Source: JAGQSZ01 sp049647585 (lineage in GTDB: Bacteria > Actinomycetota > Acidimicrobiia > Acidimicrobiales > Microtrichaceae). Taken from it: 64,000 nucleotides of DNA. The stretch covers positions 1-64,000 of the forward strand of contig JBARXY010000001.1 in the NCBI GenBank assembly GCA_049647585.1, read 5' to 3'. The position numbers and the translations under genes were made by a program. Each line of letters begins with the position of its first letter. The first letter of the stretch is position 1. Under the pieces are notes generated by a model. That model ran no database searches. It was not told the DNA's origin and saw only the letters and a program-made list of their open reading frames with translations. This document shows positions 42,717 to 53,039 of this stretch, piece by piece.

Positions 42717-44736
42717 GCAGAAGCGGTGCGAGCGCTACCAGCGGGGCGGCGCGCGACAGGCACCGCGACGCGCCCCGAAGATGACGAAGGTGACGAAGGC
42801 GATGAAGATGGCCGCAACCGCGCTGACTGCGTTGACAGCGCTCGCAGTGGTCGCCGGGGCATGTAGTAGTGGCTCGGAGACAGGGAACGGACCAGACAGG
42901 TCCGACGACTTGGACGCCAAGAACCCGACCGACGTTTCGGCCACCGACAAGGATCTGAGCACCCTGCTCGCCGAGCACGGGGTCCCTGGGCTGAAGTTCA
43001 CCAACGTGGCCAAGGCCGCCGGCCTCACCGAGGTGCAGTCGGACGAGGCAATCGCCAAAACCGAGACGATGACTTCGGGCGCCGCCGTAGCGGACGTGGA
43101 TGGCGATGGCTACGACGACATCTTCCTTACCCGCGCCGGGCGAACGAACCTGCTCTATCTGAACAACGGCGATGGGACGTTCACCGAGTCGGCCAGAGCC
43201 GCGGGTGTTTCAGGACGCAGCGTTGGTTATGGGTCCTCTGCAGCGGCCTTTTTCGATGCCGACGGTGACGGTTCGTTGGACCTCTTCGTGTCGGGATTCG
43301 GCCGAGGCACGAACATCCTCTACATCAACGATGGCAAGGGCCATTTCAGCGATCAGACCGAGGCCCGTGGCGTCTACATGCCACTGGCCGAGACAACCGA
43401 ATTGTCCAACACCCATGGTGTGACGATCGGTGACGTGAACAACGACGGGCACATGGATCTGCTGGTCCTGCAGTGGTATTCCGCCATGTATTCCAAGCCG
43501 ATAACCGATCAGGTCTCGGCCTTGAGCGAAAGCCGCAAAGACAAGACAGGAAGGTCGGTCAAGCCATGTGAGGCAAAGCAGATTGCGGTGGACTCTGGCT
43601 ATCCCACCTCCGAGGGCCAAGAACCGGTCCGCAGCGCCCTGTACATGAATGACGGGTCCGGCAATTTCACCGACCAGACAGCCCAGTTCGGTCTTGACCT
43701 CAATCACATCCTGGCGTTCACCGGTGTCTTCGGCGATATCGACGGTGACGGTTGGTCAGACCTGGCGATAACCGGCGACGGTTGCACCAGCCGACTCTTC
43801 CGCAACGTCAACGGTCAACGCTTCGAAGATGTCACCGCGTCTTCCGGAGTAGGCACTGACGAGAACGGCATGGGCTCGGTGATCCGTGATTTCAACGGTG
43901 ACGGAAAGCCCGACTGGCTCGTCAGCGCGATCGCCTATGGGAAGCCCGGCGACCAGTGCCCCGTAGGCGGAGTCATATTTGGTTGCTCCGGCAACCGTCT
44001 CTATCTCAATGACTCTGCCACAGGCACCGCTGATGCTGCCGGGAAGATCACGTTCACCGACGCAACCGACCAGTTCGGCCTGCGCGATGGAGGCTGGGGT
44101 TGGGGAATCGCAGCGGAGGACTTCGCCAACAGCGGCTCAACCCAGGTGGCAATGACCAACGGCTATGACATCGGAGAACTCAGCGGTTCGAAAGGCGAAC
44201 CCGCTCACGACTACATGGCGACGTTCCCCAAGGACCGCACCAGATTCTGGGCATGGAACAGCAAATCGGAACGCTACGAAGACATCGGCGAAGCGGTTGG
44301 TATCACCGACACCGGCCTGGGACACGCCATGATCCCCTTCGACATGGACAACGATGGCGATCTTGACCTGCTGATCGCCCAGGCCGGGGCCAAGCCAGTC
44401 CTCTACCGTAACGACACCCCGAACGACCGGGGATGGCTGACGGTACGACTCAAGGACACTTCCAGACTCGGTAATAGCTCCGGCGAAGGTGTACGAATCG
44501 AAGTGCGCGAGGACAGCGACTCCGAGCCGAAGGTCTCCTGGATCACCAGTGGCGGATCCTACGAATCGCAGAAACCCGCGGAACTACACCTCGGATTCGG
44601 GGACAGGGTCAAGCCACTCGCACAGATCGACATCTTCTGGCCGGGTTCCAGCGAACCGAGCGTCTACAGAGACGTCGAACTGAACCAGAAGCTGACCTAC
44701 AGCCCGCTCCACTCGACTTCGCCGGGCACCAAATAG
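42706..44736 (+). CDS. CRTAC1-type FG-GAP/ASPIC-UnbV lipoprotein
   Basis: This 676-residue protein has a basic start, a hydrophobic core (ALTALTALAVVAG) and the lipobox AGAC, so it is a secreted lipoprotein. The mature part holds FG-GAP repeats (AVADVDGDGYDD, FFDADGDGSLD, IGDVNNDGHMD, FGDIDGDGWSD) and an ASPIC/UnbV C-terminus. It is homologous to the C-terminal half of the preceding protein, including the shared Cys-rich insert (CPVGG...GCSGNRLYLND). The 11-base overlap indicates coupled translation. Related CRTAC1-like propellers occur in surface proteins. Confidence 0.85.
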   Translation: MSGEQKRCERYQRGGARQAPRRAPKMTKVTKAMKMAATALTALTALAVVAGACSSGSETGNGPDRSDDLDAKNPTDVSATDKDLSTLLAEHGVPGLKFTNVAKAAGLTEVQSDEAIAKTETMTSGAAVADVDGDGYDDIFLTRAGRTNLLYLNNGDGTFTESARAAGVSGRSVGYGSSAAAFFDADGDGSLDLFVSGFGRGTNILYINDGKGHFSDQTEARGVYMPLAETTELSNTHGVTIGDVNNDGHMDLLVLQWYSAMYSKPITDQVSALSESRKDKTGRSVKPCEAKQIAVDSGYPTSEGQEPVRSALYMNDGSGNFTDQTAQFGLDLNHILAFTGVFGDIDGDGWSDLAITGDGCTSRLFRNVNGQRFEDVTASSGVGTDENGMGSVIRDFNGDGKPDWLVSAIAYGKPGDQCPVGGVIFGCSGNRLYLNDSATGTADAAGKITFTDATDQFGLRDGGWGWGIAAEDFANSGSTQVAMTNGYDIGELSGSKGEPAHDYMATFPKDRTRFWAWNSKSERYEDIGEAVGITDTGLGHAMIPFDMDNDGDLDLLIAQAGAKPVLYRNDTPNDRGWLTVRLKDTSRLGNSSGEGVRIEVREDSDSEPKVSWITSGGSYESQKPAELHLGFGDRVKPLAQIDIFWPGSSEPSVYRDVELNQKLTYSPLHSTSPGTK

Positions 44737-44765
44737 TCAGACGTGGACGGTCCCATCGGGTTCCG

Positions 44766-47525
44766 CTACGCACAGACGTCGGCGCTGCAGATTTTCCAGT
44801 CGACAATGGTCACGCTTCCATCCTTGCGGAGGATCGCCGACACCCGCAGAACGGTACGGGCACTGGCGCCGGTACCGATCGTCGCATCAAGCGTTACGTG
44901 GCGATCATCGCTTCTGGAATTGCAGCAGACCAGACCGGCCTCGGACCCGGTCGTCATATCGCTCGCGAGGGAATTCAGTACCAGATTTCCGTTGAAAACC
45001 GGATCCCTGGCCACCGATCCCATCCAGTGGAGATCGATCGCGCTGCCGCGCATGAAGGTTGTGCCGTAGATGTTCATCGACCGCCCGCTGTCAGGGTCTA
45101 TCGAGACAACCGATGTCGGCACTGGTCCTTGATAGGAGTCGGTCGTCACCATGAGGGCGACGTGTTGGACCTGCGGTTGGATGGCACCGAGGCAGCGCCA
45201 TGCTCCGAACTGGAACTCCACCGTGCACTCCGGCTCGACCTTCAGGGTCAGAGTGGAGTTCTGCAGGTCCTTGACGGTCTGGATCACCCCGCCGCACCTT
45301 CCGCTCTGCCCGAACAGGTCGAACGAAACGTCATGGCTGAAGTTCGCCACTCCGGTGAAACTCTGGACGCAGTTTCCGCCGGGCGTCTGAAGGGTGAACT
45401 CAAGCTTCGTTGCGGCGCCCGACGAAGGAATTGTTCCCTGTCGGGTGTAACGGACCAATGCTGACAATGACTCGACCGAAGACCCGTCGGTCACAGCTCC
45501 AGAGGTATCCACTTTCAAGTTGGCAAGGCGTAGAACCCTGGCCTTGTCGGGACGGGCCGTCTGCGGCAAATAGTCACAGATTCCGTCTCCCAGGAAGAAC
45601 CCGCATTCGGCGGCGAACATCCGCGCTGCTGCGGTGTCGTCCAGCGCCGCAGCTCCGGGAGTCACCCAATCGGCGGGGGCAGCCGTGACGTCACCCGGAA
45701 CCGCCGTTGCGTAGACGGCACCCGTTTGGACGCTCACGTCGAACAGGCGCAGGGTCTCGGATACACGTGGGCAGTCGAAGAAGAAGCAGAGCCCCGTGAA
45801 TCCGTATTCGATGGATGCGGTGATCGTCGCACCGTCGAGCGCGCGCTCGTTGTTAAGCGAAGCACACCCGCCGCTCAGCAGTTCGTAGCTGGCGGTCTGA
45901 TTGTTGTTGGTGAAGCCGTTCAGCTTCGGTGTTGTGCAAGTGGCGAAACCGCTCTGGGCCGACGGTGTGACGGTGAAAGCAACGGTCCGCGACTGGATCA
46001 GGTTGACCGGGTTGAACTCGCCACCACGCAGACCGATCCGGGCCGATTTCATGGTGGCTGTTCCGGGGGTTGACGTGGTTACTGCGAACGACGCCGTGGC
46101 CATGCAGAGACTGTTCTGGAGAGTGCCCGAGCAACCGATTTCTTTCTTTGCGACGTTGCCGGCATCACCCGAAACCAGTGATGCAAGGGGAGCGAAGTCG
46201 CCGCCGAGAGGAGAGACCGTCACGTGATGCGGGACGGCCGGTTCTTGGAGCACCGCAGCTAGTGGTGTCCCGACCTCATTGACATCCGGGCAGATTGAGA
46301 CCCGACCACCCAGGTGACGCAACTCGGTGCGGCCCGACAATACGATGCTCGATCCGGGAGAATTGATGTCGCACGCCTTCGGGAATGCTGAATCAGGCGC
46401 ACCGCTTGCGTCGCTCCAACCATTCGGGGCGCCGAAGACGAACTTCGAGGTCGGATCGTTGAGGATCAACGCATGCCGACTCGACGCCGGTGCGCCCGCG
46501 GTGTTCGCGTCGAACCAGAAGCTGCCGCTCTCGCTGACGGTCTCTCGCACGAAGTGGAACGTCTTGTTGGGACAGGCCCCGCCGAATAGCGTGTTCAGCT
46601 GCGCCACGGCGTTGCGGTCGTAACGGCCCGGACGCAGGGTGACCACCGGGCCCGGGGTACAGGGGGGCGCCTGGCGATCGACCGGATTGATCCGGTAGCT
46701 GGGCGTCTCGGCGACACCGGCACGGGCCTCCGAAGAGCCGCATTCGACCTGTTCGGGCGAGTCGATCTCGGCAGCCGCGACGACGCCGCTTCCCGAGAGA
46801 ATTCCACACGACGTACCGGTCCCCAGAGGCCCGGGATCCCCTTGGGAGTATTTGCCTGAGACAACGACAGCAGGGGCTGACGAAGGTCCGGTCGCTGGGT
46901 TGCGCAGGACCGCAGCGCCACCCCGAACGAGGACGTTGGAGTTGAACTCCAGTGAGTCCGGACCGCTGTGGATCAGCCCCGGCCGAATACCCGACACAAC
47001 TCCCGGGGAGAACGCAGCGCCAAGCGCGGACTCCCATGGGAAACAGCCGGTCGAGGTCGGTGTCGCACAGTTAGTCGACCACGGAACCGAGCCGTTGTAG
47101 TTGTCCGGCGCAACCCCGGTACCGAGCAGTTTGGCTTCACCGCCGGCATTGGTCGGAGGGTCGGTGTTGAGCGACTCGGTGCACTTGACGATGATCTCGA
47201 TGTCATCGCCTGAGACATTGGGAGTCCCGGCATTGCCGTTGCTGCCGTTGTCGAACCCAACCGGCAGGCCCGAAGCCGGCACACCCGGGGTACACGGGTC
47301 GTTCCCCGTTGCCGGCGTGATTCGCAGATGGTTGACCGCTGCGGTGACGGCACCGTCGGCGGCCCGGAGTTCACGTGCGTTGCGTTCCTGGCTGGCGCTC
47401 AATCGCATGGTCACCAGGAGCATTCCGAGTAGAGCCACCAGCGTCAGCGCAGTCAGAGCGATGACAGCAAGAACTGCCATCAGCGCGAACCCGTCCTGAT
47501 TCGGACCAGACCCCCGAGTCCTCAC
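44766..47525 (-). CDS. Giant PilX-like prepilin, cassette A
   Basis: This 919-residue protein starts with a short basic leader, then DGFALMAVLAVIALTALTLVALLGM, the hydrophobic PilX/prepilin helix with Gly before the cleavage point. The long extracytoplasmic part has many cysteines and Ser/Gly-rich strands. Blocks such as VVTLRPGRYDRNAV, LILNDPTSKFVFG, FPKACDINSPGSSIVLSGR and the ending ILRKDGSVTIVDWK match the giant prepilin of cassette B. It starts with a GTG overlapping the PKD prepilin stop (GTGA). It ends near the shared VDW motif and lacks the linker and CBM2-like domain of its paralogue. I propose a minor-pilin tip role. Confidence 0.75.
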   Translation of the reverse strand: MRTRGSGPNQDGFALMAVLAVIALTALTLVALLGMLLVTMRLSASQERNARELRAADGAVTAAVNHLRITPATGNDPCTPGVPASGLPVGFDNGSNGNAGTPNVSGDDIEIIVKCTESLNTDPPTNAGGEAKLLGTGVAPDNYNGSVPWSTNCATPTSTGCFPWESALGAAFSPGVVSGIRPGLIHSGPDSLEFNSNVLVRGGAAVLRNPATGPSSAPAVVVSGKYSQGDPGPLGTGTSCGILSGSGVVAAAEIDSPEQVECGSSEARAGVAETPSYRINPVDRQAPPCTPGPVVTLRPGRYDRNAVAQLNTLFGGACPNKTFHFVRETVSESGSFWFDANTAGAPASSRHALILNDPTSKFVFGAPNGWSDASGAPDSAFPKACDINSPGSSIVLSGRTELRHLGGRVSICPDVNEVGTPLAAVLQEPAVPHHVTVSPLGGDFAPLASLVSGDAGNVAKKEIGCSGTLQNSLCMATASFAVTTSTPGTATMKSARIGLRGGEFNPVNLIQSRTVAFTVTPSAQSGFATCTTPKLNGFTNNNQTASYELLSGGCASLNNERALDGATITASIEYGFTGLCFFFDCPRVSETLRLFDVSVQTGAVYATAVPGDVTAAPADWVTPGAAALDDTAAARMFAAECGFFLGDGICDYLPQTARPDKARVLRLANLKVDTSGAVTDGSSVESLSALVRYTRQGTIPSSGAATKLEFTLQTPGGNCVQSFTGVANFSHDVSFDLFGQSGRCGGVIQTVKDLQNSTLTLKVEPECTVEFQFGAWRCLGAIQPQVQHVALMVTTDSYQGPVPTSVVSIDPDSGRSMNIYGTTFMRGSAIDLHWMGSVARDPVFNGNLVLNSLASDMTTGSEAGLVCCNSRSDDRHVTLDATIGTGASARTVLRVSAILRKDGSVTIVDWKICSADVCA

Positions 47526-49378
47526 TTGACCACTTCAGGCTTGGTGGTCGTCGTCGGGGAGGTGGACGGGGGTCCTGCGGGCGTCGAAGTGACCTGCACC
47601 CAGTCGGAGTAGACAATCTGCCCATTCGCCTCGGCACCGACGCGCGCCTTGGTCGTGGCACCCTTCGGACAGGGATTGACCGGGATTGCCTTGCGCGGGG
47701 CGGGTGACGCTCCGACCGCCTGATCCCTCAGTTGCAACAGGCAGTCGGTCGTGCTCGCGAACTCGAAATCGACCAGGTACCTGCGGGCTCCGATCACGGG
47801 GTTCCAGACAAGGTCGTTGCCGACCCGCCACGGATTACCGGGCTTGGTCGGGCCACCCGGCACCGAGACCGGCTGAACCTTGGACGCCGACCGTCCTTGG
47901 TCGTCAACCACGGTCAGGGTCACGTTGTATTCACCCGGAGCTGGATAGGTGAAGCTGGCCGAGACGGAGTCGGTCTGAACTCCGGGAGCGAACTGCCACA
48001 GGTAAGAAACGAGCTGACCCGTGGCAGTGGACTGTGATCCGTCGAAATTGAGCTCACGCGGGTTCTCGCCGGGCGTCACGACGATCACCGGTACCGGAGC
48101 GCCCTCGACCGGTAGCGGGTCGACGGGATCGGCACCCGGGGCATTGACGGTGATCATCGCAGTTTCGGTACCGACCTCGCCCTGAAGGTCGGTGACAGTC
48201 AGCGTAACCAGACCGATTCCCGAGACATCGCCAGGAAACACGTGGCCCACCGAAGAGCCATCCAGCGCGACCTGGAACCCATCGGGGTGGCTGGGAGTGC
48301 CCGCAAAATCGATCACCCACCTATGGGATCCGATGGACCCGTCGGGGTCATAGGACCGTTCCGAGACGAAGGAGAATTCGTCGACTCCGGCGATACCGGA
48401 GTTACGACCCAGATCGATGATTGCGATAGGAGCATGATTGTCGGTGCTGATCCGGCGATGCGTCGTATGGCTGAGCCCGTCGTCATCGGTGACCGTCAGC
48501 CAGACCGTGTACTCACCGGCGACCGGAAAGATCCACTGCTGGTGGCTCTGGTCGGCACCTTCTCTGACGGTGACCGCCGAGTCGGAACCGGGATCGATCG
48601 AGAACTCCCAGCGGTAGTTGGCGATGGAACCATCCGGATCGACGGAGTCATCCGCGGTGAAGTCGACCGTCAACGGCTGGGTTCCCGACCGACTAGCGAC
48701 GGTGATCACGGCCGTCGGAGGAACCTTCAGTTCGGGTGCGTTGGAGGCCGGGGTGACGTCGACCCGGCGCGTCGCCCGGAGCCGGACGGCACCATCAGGA
48801 CCGTTCGCCTTGGCCGGCATCGTCACAAGATCGATCTGGCGACAGGGCGCATCCCCGGCCTCGGAGGAACAGGTCACAACCGTCGAATTGAGGACTATCC
48901 GTTCGAAGACCTCGATCGAGTTACGCAGCGCGCCGGTCGCCGCGTCGCACTCCCTGCGCCAGAGACTCGTTCCGGCGCCATCGGAGGGATCGCTTAGTGA
49001 ACTCGGTGCCTCGGAGTAGACAATCTTGGTGTCGCTCGACCCGCCGGACAGGAGGATCAGTCGGACCGATCCATTTCCTCCCTCCCCTCCGATGCAGTCC
49101 TCGCCGACCTTCGACGCTTCACCGGATGCCGACACGTCGCGTGGGTAGTAGGTACCGAGCAGACCGGCGGACGCGGTGCGAATCAGATTGTCCCCCACGA
49201 CCGGTTGCTGTCTGAGAGACAGCATCGTCCAGCCGAGTAGGGGAACGAGAATGATCGAAGTGATCGCGACTGCGATCAGGACTTCCATCAGGGTAAAGCC
49301 GCTCTGGGAACGGCCCGCGCGCAGGTTGCGCCGTGCTCTCTGGTAGCCGCGCCCGCGATCGTGTCCTCGCGCCTTCAT
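47522..49378 (-). CDS. Prepilin-like protein with PKD domains, cassette A
   Basis: This 618-residue protein has a basic leader followed by SGFTLMEVLIAVAITSIILVPLLGW, a type III-like prepilin N-terminus with Glu at position 5. Several PKD-type repeats follow (VDFTADDSVDPDGSI, WVIDFAG, VTLTVTDLQG, LNFDGSQSTATGQ), then a C-terminal domain resembling a fibronectin-like fold. The ATG at 49378 overlaps the small prepilin stop (ATGA). It is homologous to the cassette B gene at 58514. It would be processed by a prepilin peptidase not encoded in the window. Confidence 0.82.
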   Translation of the reverse strand: MKARGHDRGRGYQRARRNLRAGRSQSGFTLMEVLIAVAITSIILVPLLGWTMLSLRQQPVVGDNLIRTASAGLLGTYYPRDVSASGEASKVGEDCIGGEGGNGSVRLILLSGGSSDTKIVYSEAPSSLSDPSDGAGTSLWRRECDAATGALRNSIEVFERIVLNSTVVTCSSEAGDAPCRQIDLVTMPAKANGPDGAVRLRATRRVDVTPASNAPELKVPPTAVITVASRSGTQPLTVDFTADDSVDPDGSIANYRWEFSIDPGSDSAVTVREGADQSHQQWIFPVAGEYTVWLTVTDDDGLSHTTHRRISTDNHAPIAIIDLGRNSGIAGVDEFSFVSERSYDPDGSIGSHRWVIDFAGTPSHPDGFQVALDGSSVGHVFPGDVSGIGLVTLTVTDLQGEVGTETAMITVNAPGADPVDPLPVEGAPVPVIVVTPGENPRELNFDGSQSTATGQLVSYLWQFAPGVQTDSVSASFTYPAPGEYNVTLTVVDDQGRSASKVQPVSVPGGPTKPGNPWRVGNDLVWNPVIGARRYLVDFEFASTTDCLLQLRDQAVGASPAPRKAIPVNPCPKGATTKARVGAEANGQIVYSDWVQVTSTPAGPPSTSPTTTTKPEVVK

Positions 49379-49926
49379 AGCCGCGGCGCCTTCACCACTT
49401 GGGCGGTGCTGACGATGTCGCGCCACTTGATCTGGAGGTTCAGGCGCTGGGTGCCCTGATCCATGGCTCCGCACGTGTCGATGAAGTCGGCCGAGGCCTT
49501 GTCCCAGTACTCAACCCTGGTGACGGAAAGGGTGACGCCTGCTGGCGGCTCCCAGCGGACGTCCCAGGTCTTGTAGGCGTCGAAGTACGCCTGCGGCGTC
49601 GCTGCGTCGGGACTCAGGTGGCACGGTCTGTATGGAGCAGCCTTGATGCTCTCCGAATAGCTCCCGAGCCAGAGTTGGACCTTCTGTTGTTCGGCGGTCG
49701 AGGTGTCGGTGCGGATCAATGCCAGCAGTCCACTGGCGAGTCCCACCACCACTGCCGACGCAATCGCGAGGGCAACCAGAACTTCGATGAGGCTGAAACC
49801 GCCCTGGGTCGGACGGTTATTGAGCGAACGGCGCCGGGCCCGGGACAAGGTCCGACGGGTTCGACGCGTCGCGCAACAGAACTGTTGCGACCTGCCTCCG
49901 TCTTCCCGTGACGTCAACCCCACCAC
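49375..49926 (-). CDS. Small prepilin-like protein, cassette A
   Basis: This protein of about 183 residues has GGFSLIEVLVALAIASAVVVGLASGL after a basic leader, the signature prepilin cleavage region with Gly before Phe and Glu5. The rest contains an EYWDKASADFIDTCG block also present in cassette B. The GTG at 49926 follows GGAAGG at seven bases and is my preferred start, although a GTG at 49941 is possible. The 198-base gap upstream separates it from the transglutaminase gene, so a separate promoter is likely. Confidence 0.78.
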   Translation of the reverse strand: MVGLTSREDGGRSQQFCCATRRTRRTLSRARRRSLNNRPTQGGFSLIEVLVALAIASAVVVGLASGLLALIRTDTSTAEQQKVQLWLGSYSESIKAAPYRPCHLSPDAATPQAYFDAYKTWDVRWEPPAGVTLSVTRVEYWDKASADFIDTCGAMDQGTQRLNLQIKWRDIVSTAQVVKAPRL

Positions 49927-50124
49927 TGAAGAGCCTTCCACCGTTGAACCCCGCCAGCTGCGAGCTTCTTGGAAACCCCGAGTTGGACGATTGCCGCTAT
50001 GACAGCCTCCCAATTCGGTTCCGTGGCCCGCGGATGCACGTCCGTGCGCGGCCTTGAGCCGACTTGCCAGATTACCCCGTGAGGTGGCCATTTACCACCC
50101 GCCGTACAGACCCATGGAGGGCAT

Positions 50125-52083
50125 CTACTTCTCGTGGCCGGCGAGAATCCTCTCGAGATCCTCGGAGGAGCCCTCCGATCCACCCGATCCCGGTCGGTAG
50201 GCCTCGCGATCGACAGCGACGCCGATCCGGGCTACTTCGGGGTCTTCGACGAGTTCGGCCACCTGGGCTGAGTACCTGGTCATGGTCTCGTCGCTGCGTC
50301 GCGGGCGACCTCGGGACCGTCCTATCCGTTCGAGACGTACAGCCAGGCTCCGGATGTCCTGGTTTCGCAGCACTCGTCGCTCTGACAGCACTCGTGCAAG
50401 GCGTCGCCAGACCCAACCGGCCATACGCCTTAGGCGGGCCCGAACCGGGCCGATGGCGAACAGAAGCACTCCCACGATCAGCAGTGCCAGTCCGGCCTGC
50501 TCGCGCCAGTCGGAGGCAGCCGCGCCGGCACGGGCTTCGTCGGAGCCGGCAAATGGGACAGATGAAGTGGGGTCGAAGGGAACCCACCCGACCTCGGGGA
50601 ACCAAACCTCGGCCCATGCATGGGCGTCGCGCTCACGGACCGTGAACCGATTGGCGACGGCGTCCCATTCCCCCGGGACGAAGCCGGTCACCAACCTTGC
50701 CGGGACACCCACCTCCCTCGCCATGACGACCAGCGAGCTGGCGATCTGCTCGCACCAGCCGAGCTTGGTGTTGAACAGGAAGTCGTCGACCGGATCCCTG
50801 TCCGCGGGAGCCAACGGGGCCTTCGTGGAGTATCCGGTGTTGTCACCCAACCAGGTCTCGATGAGGGAGATCCGCTGGAAGTCCGTCCTGGCCCCCTTGG
50901 TCACCTCCCTAGCAAGCTCTCTGACCCTGTCCGTGGTGACCGGCCTCTCTGCGAACTGCTTCAGGACGCTCTTGGTGACCGGATCCTTGCTCCACTTCTC
51001 GTCACTTGCCGAGCCGGACTTGCTCACCATTTCCAGATCCAGCGCGATCTGGCGACTTTCGACGGTGTAGGTCGCGCCCAAACCAAGGGGTCTCAAGGGC
51101 GACACGAGGGTTCCGTCTGCCCGTCGTGCCAGCTGGTGGGAACTGCGCACCTCCACCGGTGACGATGCGCTTGGTAGTGCGGTGGCAAAGCCGGTCTCGA
51201 GTCGGAACTCCTGGGTGGAGAGATTCCCCTTCGATGCGGCGATGTCATCGGGTGACGGATCGATCGGCAGGTTCTTCGAGACCCATTCGCCGTTGGCCTG
51301 GAAGTTGCGCGACCACATCTGACCGTCCCAGTGGTCGAACGTCTCGGTCCGCCAGAACATCGCCAACGGCGAACGCACGCTGAGTACCACCTTGTCGGTC
51401 AGACTCGGTCGCGTCTTCATGTCGAGGGTGGCTTTGGCAGCCATGACGTTGGAGGGGTTGTCGAGCGTCCTGTCGATCAGGTCTCCCGCCGAAAGTCCCG
51501 CGGGGAATCGGTTTGCCACATAGGGACCCAACAGCAGCGCAGATGCTGCTAGGAGCGATGCTGCGGAAAGGATGATGACCCACGAGGACCGGCTGCGCCT
51601 CGGCCCACCGGTCTCTCTGGAACCGGTGCCCGCCGGTGTGGCGGACATGGCGTCCGGGCGGACGTTCGGAATATCTGCCGGGGAGACGACAACTCGCGGT
51701 GTGCTCGTGACTATCGACCGCGATGACGGCGACAGGACGAGCACCACTCCGCTCAGACCCAACCACAGCAGTACCCGCCACGATCCGCTCAAACCACCCA
51801 TCGCGCCGAACACCCCGAACGCCGCCAGGATCAGGCCACTCAACAGAGTGAGTGAGCGGACGATCCTCCTGACGGGGACGGTCCGCAGGGCAAAGATCGC
51901 CAGCACGGCCGAGATGAAAGCACCGCCACCCGCCAGATTCGCGCGGTCGACGGAGGGGTCGAGAGTGAGCGACAAAGAGCTGAGGGCTGCCCAGAGCTGA
52001 CCCGTCAGCAACAACGTCAGCAGCCAGAGCCGCTGCACCGGGATTGTTCTGCGGTCCTCGGAGGGTTGGCGAATCAGGCTCAC
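50125..52083 (-). CDS. Transglutaminase-like membrane protein
   Basis: This 652-residue protein starts with several transmembrane helices (residues about 15-200) and carries an extracytoplasmic transglutaminase-core domain with catalytic Cys in LGWCEQIASSL, His in DAHAWAEVWF and Asp in WVPFDPTS. A final helix and a basic cytoplasmic tail follow. The GTG at 52083 overlaps the DUF58 stop (GTGA). MoxR-DUF58-transglutaminase operons are widespread and are thought to process or cross-link cell-surface proteins; the target is unknown. Location beside the prepilin cassettes makes pilus proteins plausible clients. Confidence 0.87.
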   Translation of the reverse strand: MSLIRQPSEDRRTIPVQRLWLLTLLLTGQLWAALSSLSLTLDPSVDRANLAGGGAFISAVLAIFALRTVPVRRIVRSLTLLSGLILAAFGVFGAMGGLSGSWRVLLWLGLSGVVLVLSPSSRSIVTSTPRVVVSPADIPNVRPDAMSATPAGTGSRETGGPRRSRSSWVIILSAASLLAASALLLGPYVANRFPAGLSAGDLIDRTLDNPSNVMAAKATLDMKTRPSLTDKVVLSVRSPLAMFWRTETFDHWDGQMWSRNFQANGEWVSKNLPIDPSPDDIAASKGNLSTQEFRLETGFATALPSASSPVEVRSSHQLARRADGTLVSPLRPLGLGATYTVESRQIALDLEMVSKSGSASDEKWSKDPVTKSVLKQFAERPVTTDRVRELAREVTKGARTDFQRISLIETWLGDNTGYSTKAPLAPADRDPVDDFLFNTKLGWCEQIASSLVVMAREVGVPARLVTGFVPGEWDAVANRFTVRERDAHAWAEVWFPEVGWVPFDPTSSVPFAGSDEARAGAAASDWREQAGLALLIVGVLLFAIGPVRARLRRMAGWVWRRLARVLSERRVLRNQDIRSLAVRLERIGRSRGRPRRSDETMTRYSAQVAELVEDPEVARIGVAVDREAYRPGSGGSEGSSEDLERILAGHEK

Positions 52084-53039
52084 GAGGTCACCTGGACCAC
52101 CGGCCATCCGAACGGAGCGGGGGCGGGCTCCCCTTCGATCGCCGCAGCCAACTGTCGTCGTGCTGCGGTCATGTCCGCCACCTCGCGGCTCACCTGGCCC
52201 GACATCTGGGCGGTGCAGAGGACCACACGGACACCTCGGGCCAGCGCGTTCTCGACCATTCCGGATGCGCGACGTGCAGCTATTTCACGAGCCTCAAAAC
52301 CCATTCCGGATCCGTCGGTCGAAACGGATCCCAAATGGACCACGATCGCCACCGCATCGTCACTCGGCGGTTCGAACTCGCGTACGACCAACTGGCCGGT
52401 ACGTGCAGTCGTCGGCCAGTGGACAAGGTGCGCTGGGTCGCCGGTCACGTAGTGGCGCACCGACCTGACCGTCTCCCCCAAGACCTCGCCTCTGATCGAC
52501 TCGACCGGGCTGGTGTTGTCAAGTACCCGTGCGCTGTCGACATCACTCAAGTCCGAAACCGGCCCCACGTACAACGGCTTCGGCAACTTCACGGCGAAGC
52601 GACGCATGGCCCACATGACCCCGAACGGGGCATCACTACCGACCTCGAACTCAAGTTCGTCATAGACACCGCGGTGCGCCATCGCCAGCGGGACCAGTTG
52701 ACCCGAAGGGGACGCCATGTCGGTCGCCGTCACCGTCGACCCGGCGATGGAAATCGAAAGCCCGCTGGCCAGACCCTTCAACTGAACTTCGACCGAGGCC
52801 AACTCACCTGTGATCAGATCACCGGGTGAGTCGATGATCTGTAGGTTCAGAAGCCTGATCATGACGCTGGGCCAGAACAGTCCCAGAACGAGCGCGCCAG
52901 CCAAACCGCCGAAGACCATGCCCGTAACCGACGGGTCCGATACCTGCGGTCGGTAGAACCAGGCCAGACCCAATAGCACCACCAACACCAGTCCGAACAC
53001 CGTCGGCCGCAGTGTCGTGCGGGTGCGTCGCCGACTCAC
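52080..53039 (-). CDS. DUF58 membrane protein
   Basis: This 319-residue protein has two transmembrane helices near residues 12-60, then a cytoplasmic domain with the family block DNTSPVESIRGEVLGETVRSVRHYVTGDPAHLVHWPTTARTGQLVVREFEPP. In this family the part after the helices has a vWA-like fold and works with MoxR. The start is a GTG overlapping the MoxR stop (GTGA). It is the middle gene of the moxR-DUF58-transglutaminase operon. Confidence 0.88.
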   Translation of the reverse strand: MSRRRTRTTLRPTVFGLVLVVLLGLAWFYRPQVSDPSVTGMVFGGLAGALVLGLFWPSVMIRLLNLQIIDSPGDLITGELASVEVQLKGLASGLSISIAGSTVTATDMASPSGQLVPLAMAHRGVYDELEFEVGSDAPFGVMWAMRRFAVKLPKPLYVGPVSDLSDVDSARVLDNTSPVESIRGEVLGETVRSVRHYVTGDPAHLVHWPTTARTGQLVVREFEPPSDDAVAIVVHLGSVSTDGSGMGFEAREIAARRASGMVENALARGVRVVLCTAQMSGQVSREVADMTAARRQLAAAIEGEPAPAPFGWPVVQVTS

